NCBI GenBank assembly: GCA_964541525.1
Contig: CAZIQF010000030.1
Span: 1-21,515, forward strand
Reading direction: 5' to 3'
Length of the DNA: 21,515 nucleotides
Source: UBA1737 sp964541525
Lineage (GTDB): Bacteria; Bacillota_I; Bacilli_A; ML615J-28; CAG-313
Both the position numbers and the translations under genes were made by a program. Position 1 is the first letter of the stretch. Every line of letters begins with the position of its first letter. Positions 21,443 to 21,515 of the stretch are shown piece by piece. The notes under the pieces are model-generated. The model ran no database searches and was not told the DNA's origin. It worked only from the letters and a program-made list of their open reading frames with translations.

Positions 21443-21461
21443 ATATAAAATAAAAAAATTC

Positions 21462-21504
21462 GGTTCTGTAAAATCTTTTGAGATTTTGAGATAAAATAAG
21501 AACC
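21462..21504. terminator. Nested hairpin after rsmI at window end
   Basis: GGTTCT (21462-21467) pairs with AGAACC (21499-21504), enclosing a smaller stem AAAATCT (21470-21476) with AGATTTT (21481-21487). There is no T-run directly after it on the plus strand within the window, but A-rich sequence precedes it, so it could terminate a gene coming from the right. The preceding AAAAAATTCGGTT resembles the left arm of the truA terminator. Context is cut by the window end. Confidence 0.4.
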
Positions 21505-21515
21505 TATCTTAAAAG

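Noticed and set aside
1..21515. CRISPR arrays, tRNA or rRNA genes
   Set aside because: No regularly spaced direct repeats, and no cloverleaf or rRNA-like conserved blocks were seen in the intergenic regions.

Overview
The window is very AT-rich bacterial DNA. TGG is used for Trp and TGA acts as a stop (for example at the end of ricT), so the genetic code is standard and this is not a Mycoplasma/Spiroplasma-type genome. The gene orders nusG_II-ecfA1-ecfA2-ecfT-truA and tmk-holB-ricT-trmN6-rsmI are those of Bacilli. Together with large secreted InlB-repeat/GH18 proteins, they suggest a host- or gut-associated low-GC Bacilli lineage (RF39, Erysipelotrichia or Acholeplasma-like). The species cannot be fixed from the sequence.

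Layout. (1) 1-1750: an IS110-family insertion sequence with an intact DEDD transposase on the minus strand. A roughly 300-bp non-coding leader lies upstream of it, where a bridge RNA would be expected. (2) 1829-2464: an M50 site-2 protease. (3) 2480-11704: a three-gene paralogous surface/secreted protein cluster. Genes 1 and 2 are each preceded by a previously unlisted 41-codon micro-ORF. Its C-terminal half, its stop codon (which overlaps a perfect Shine-Dalgarno) and the following signal peptide are almost identical at nucleotide level in both copies. Genes 2 and 3 end in GH18 glycosidase domains that share a 258-bp 100% identical tract. (4) 11720-12501: a tandemly duplicated module interrupted by a 100-N assembly gap. 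The intact copy encodes a tiny hydrophobic peptide, a terminator and a convergent antisense promoter, the layout of a type I (Fst/par-like) toxin-antitoxin. (5) 12524-16578: an apparently leaderless operon encoding a NusG_II-domain protein, the ECF transporter energising module and TruA. (6) 16588-17093: minus-strand material consisting of a structured-RNA candidate with a strong terminator and a small TTG-start ORF. (7) 17166-21442: tmk-holB-ricT-trmN6-rsmI, tightly packed.

How the genes work together. The housekeeping operons handle vitamin/cofactor uptake energisation (EcfA1A2T), tRNA and rRNA modification (TruA, TrmN6, RsmI), dTTP synthesis (Tmk), replication clamp loading (HolB) and RNA maturation control (RicT). 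The accessory half (IS110, paralogous secreted proteins, duplicated toxin-like module) is where duplication and gene conversion are visible. The InlB B-repeats of the secreted proteins carry different inserted domains at the same internal point, so they act as a modular scaffold. Nearly all recognisable promoters have an extended -10 (TGn-TATAAT).
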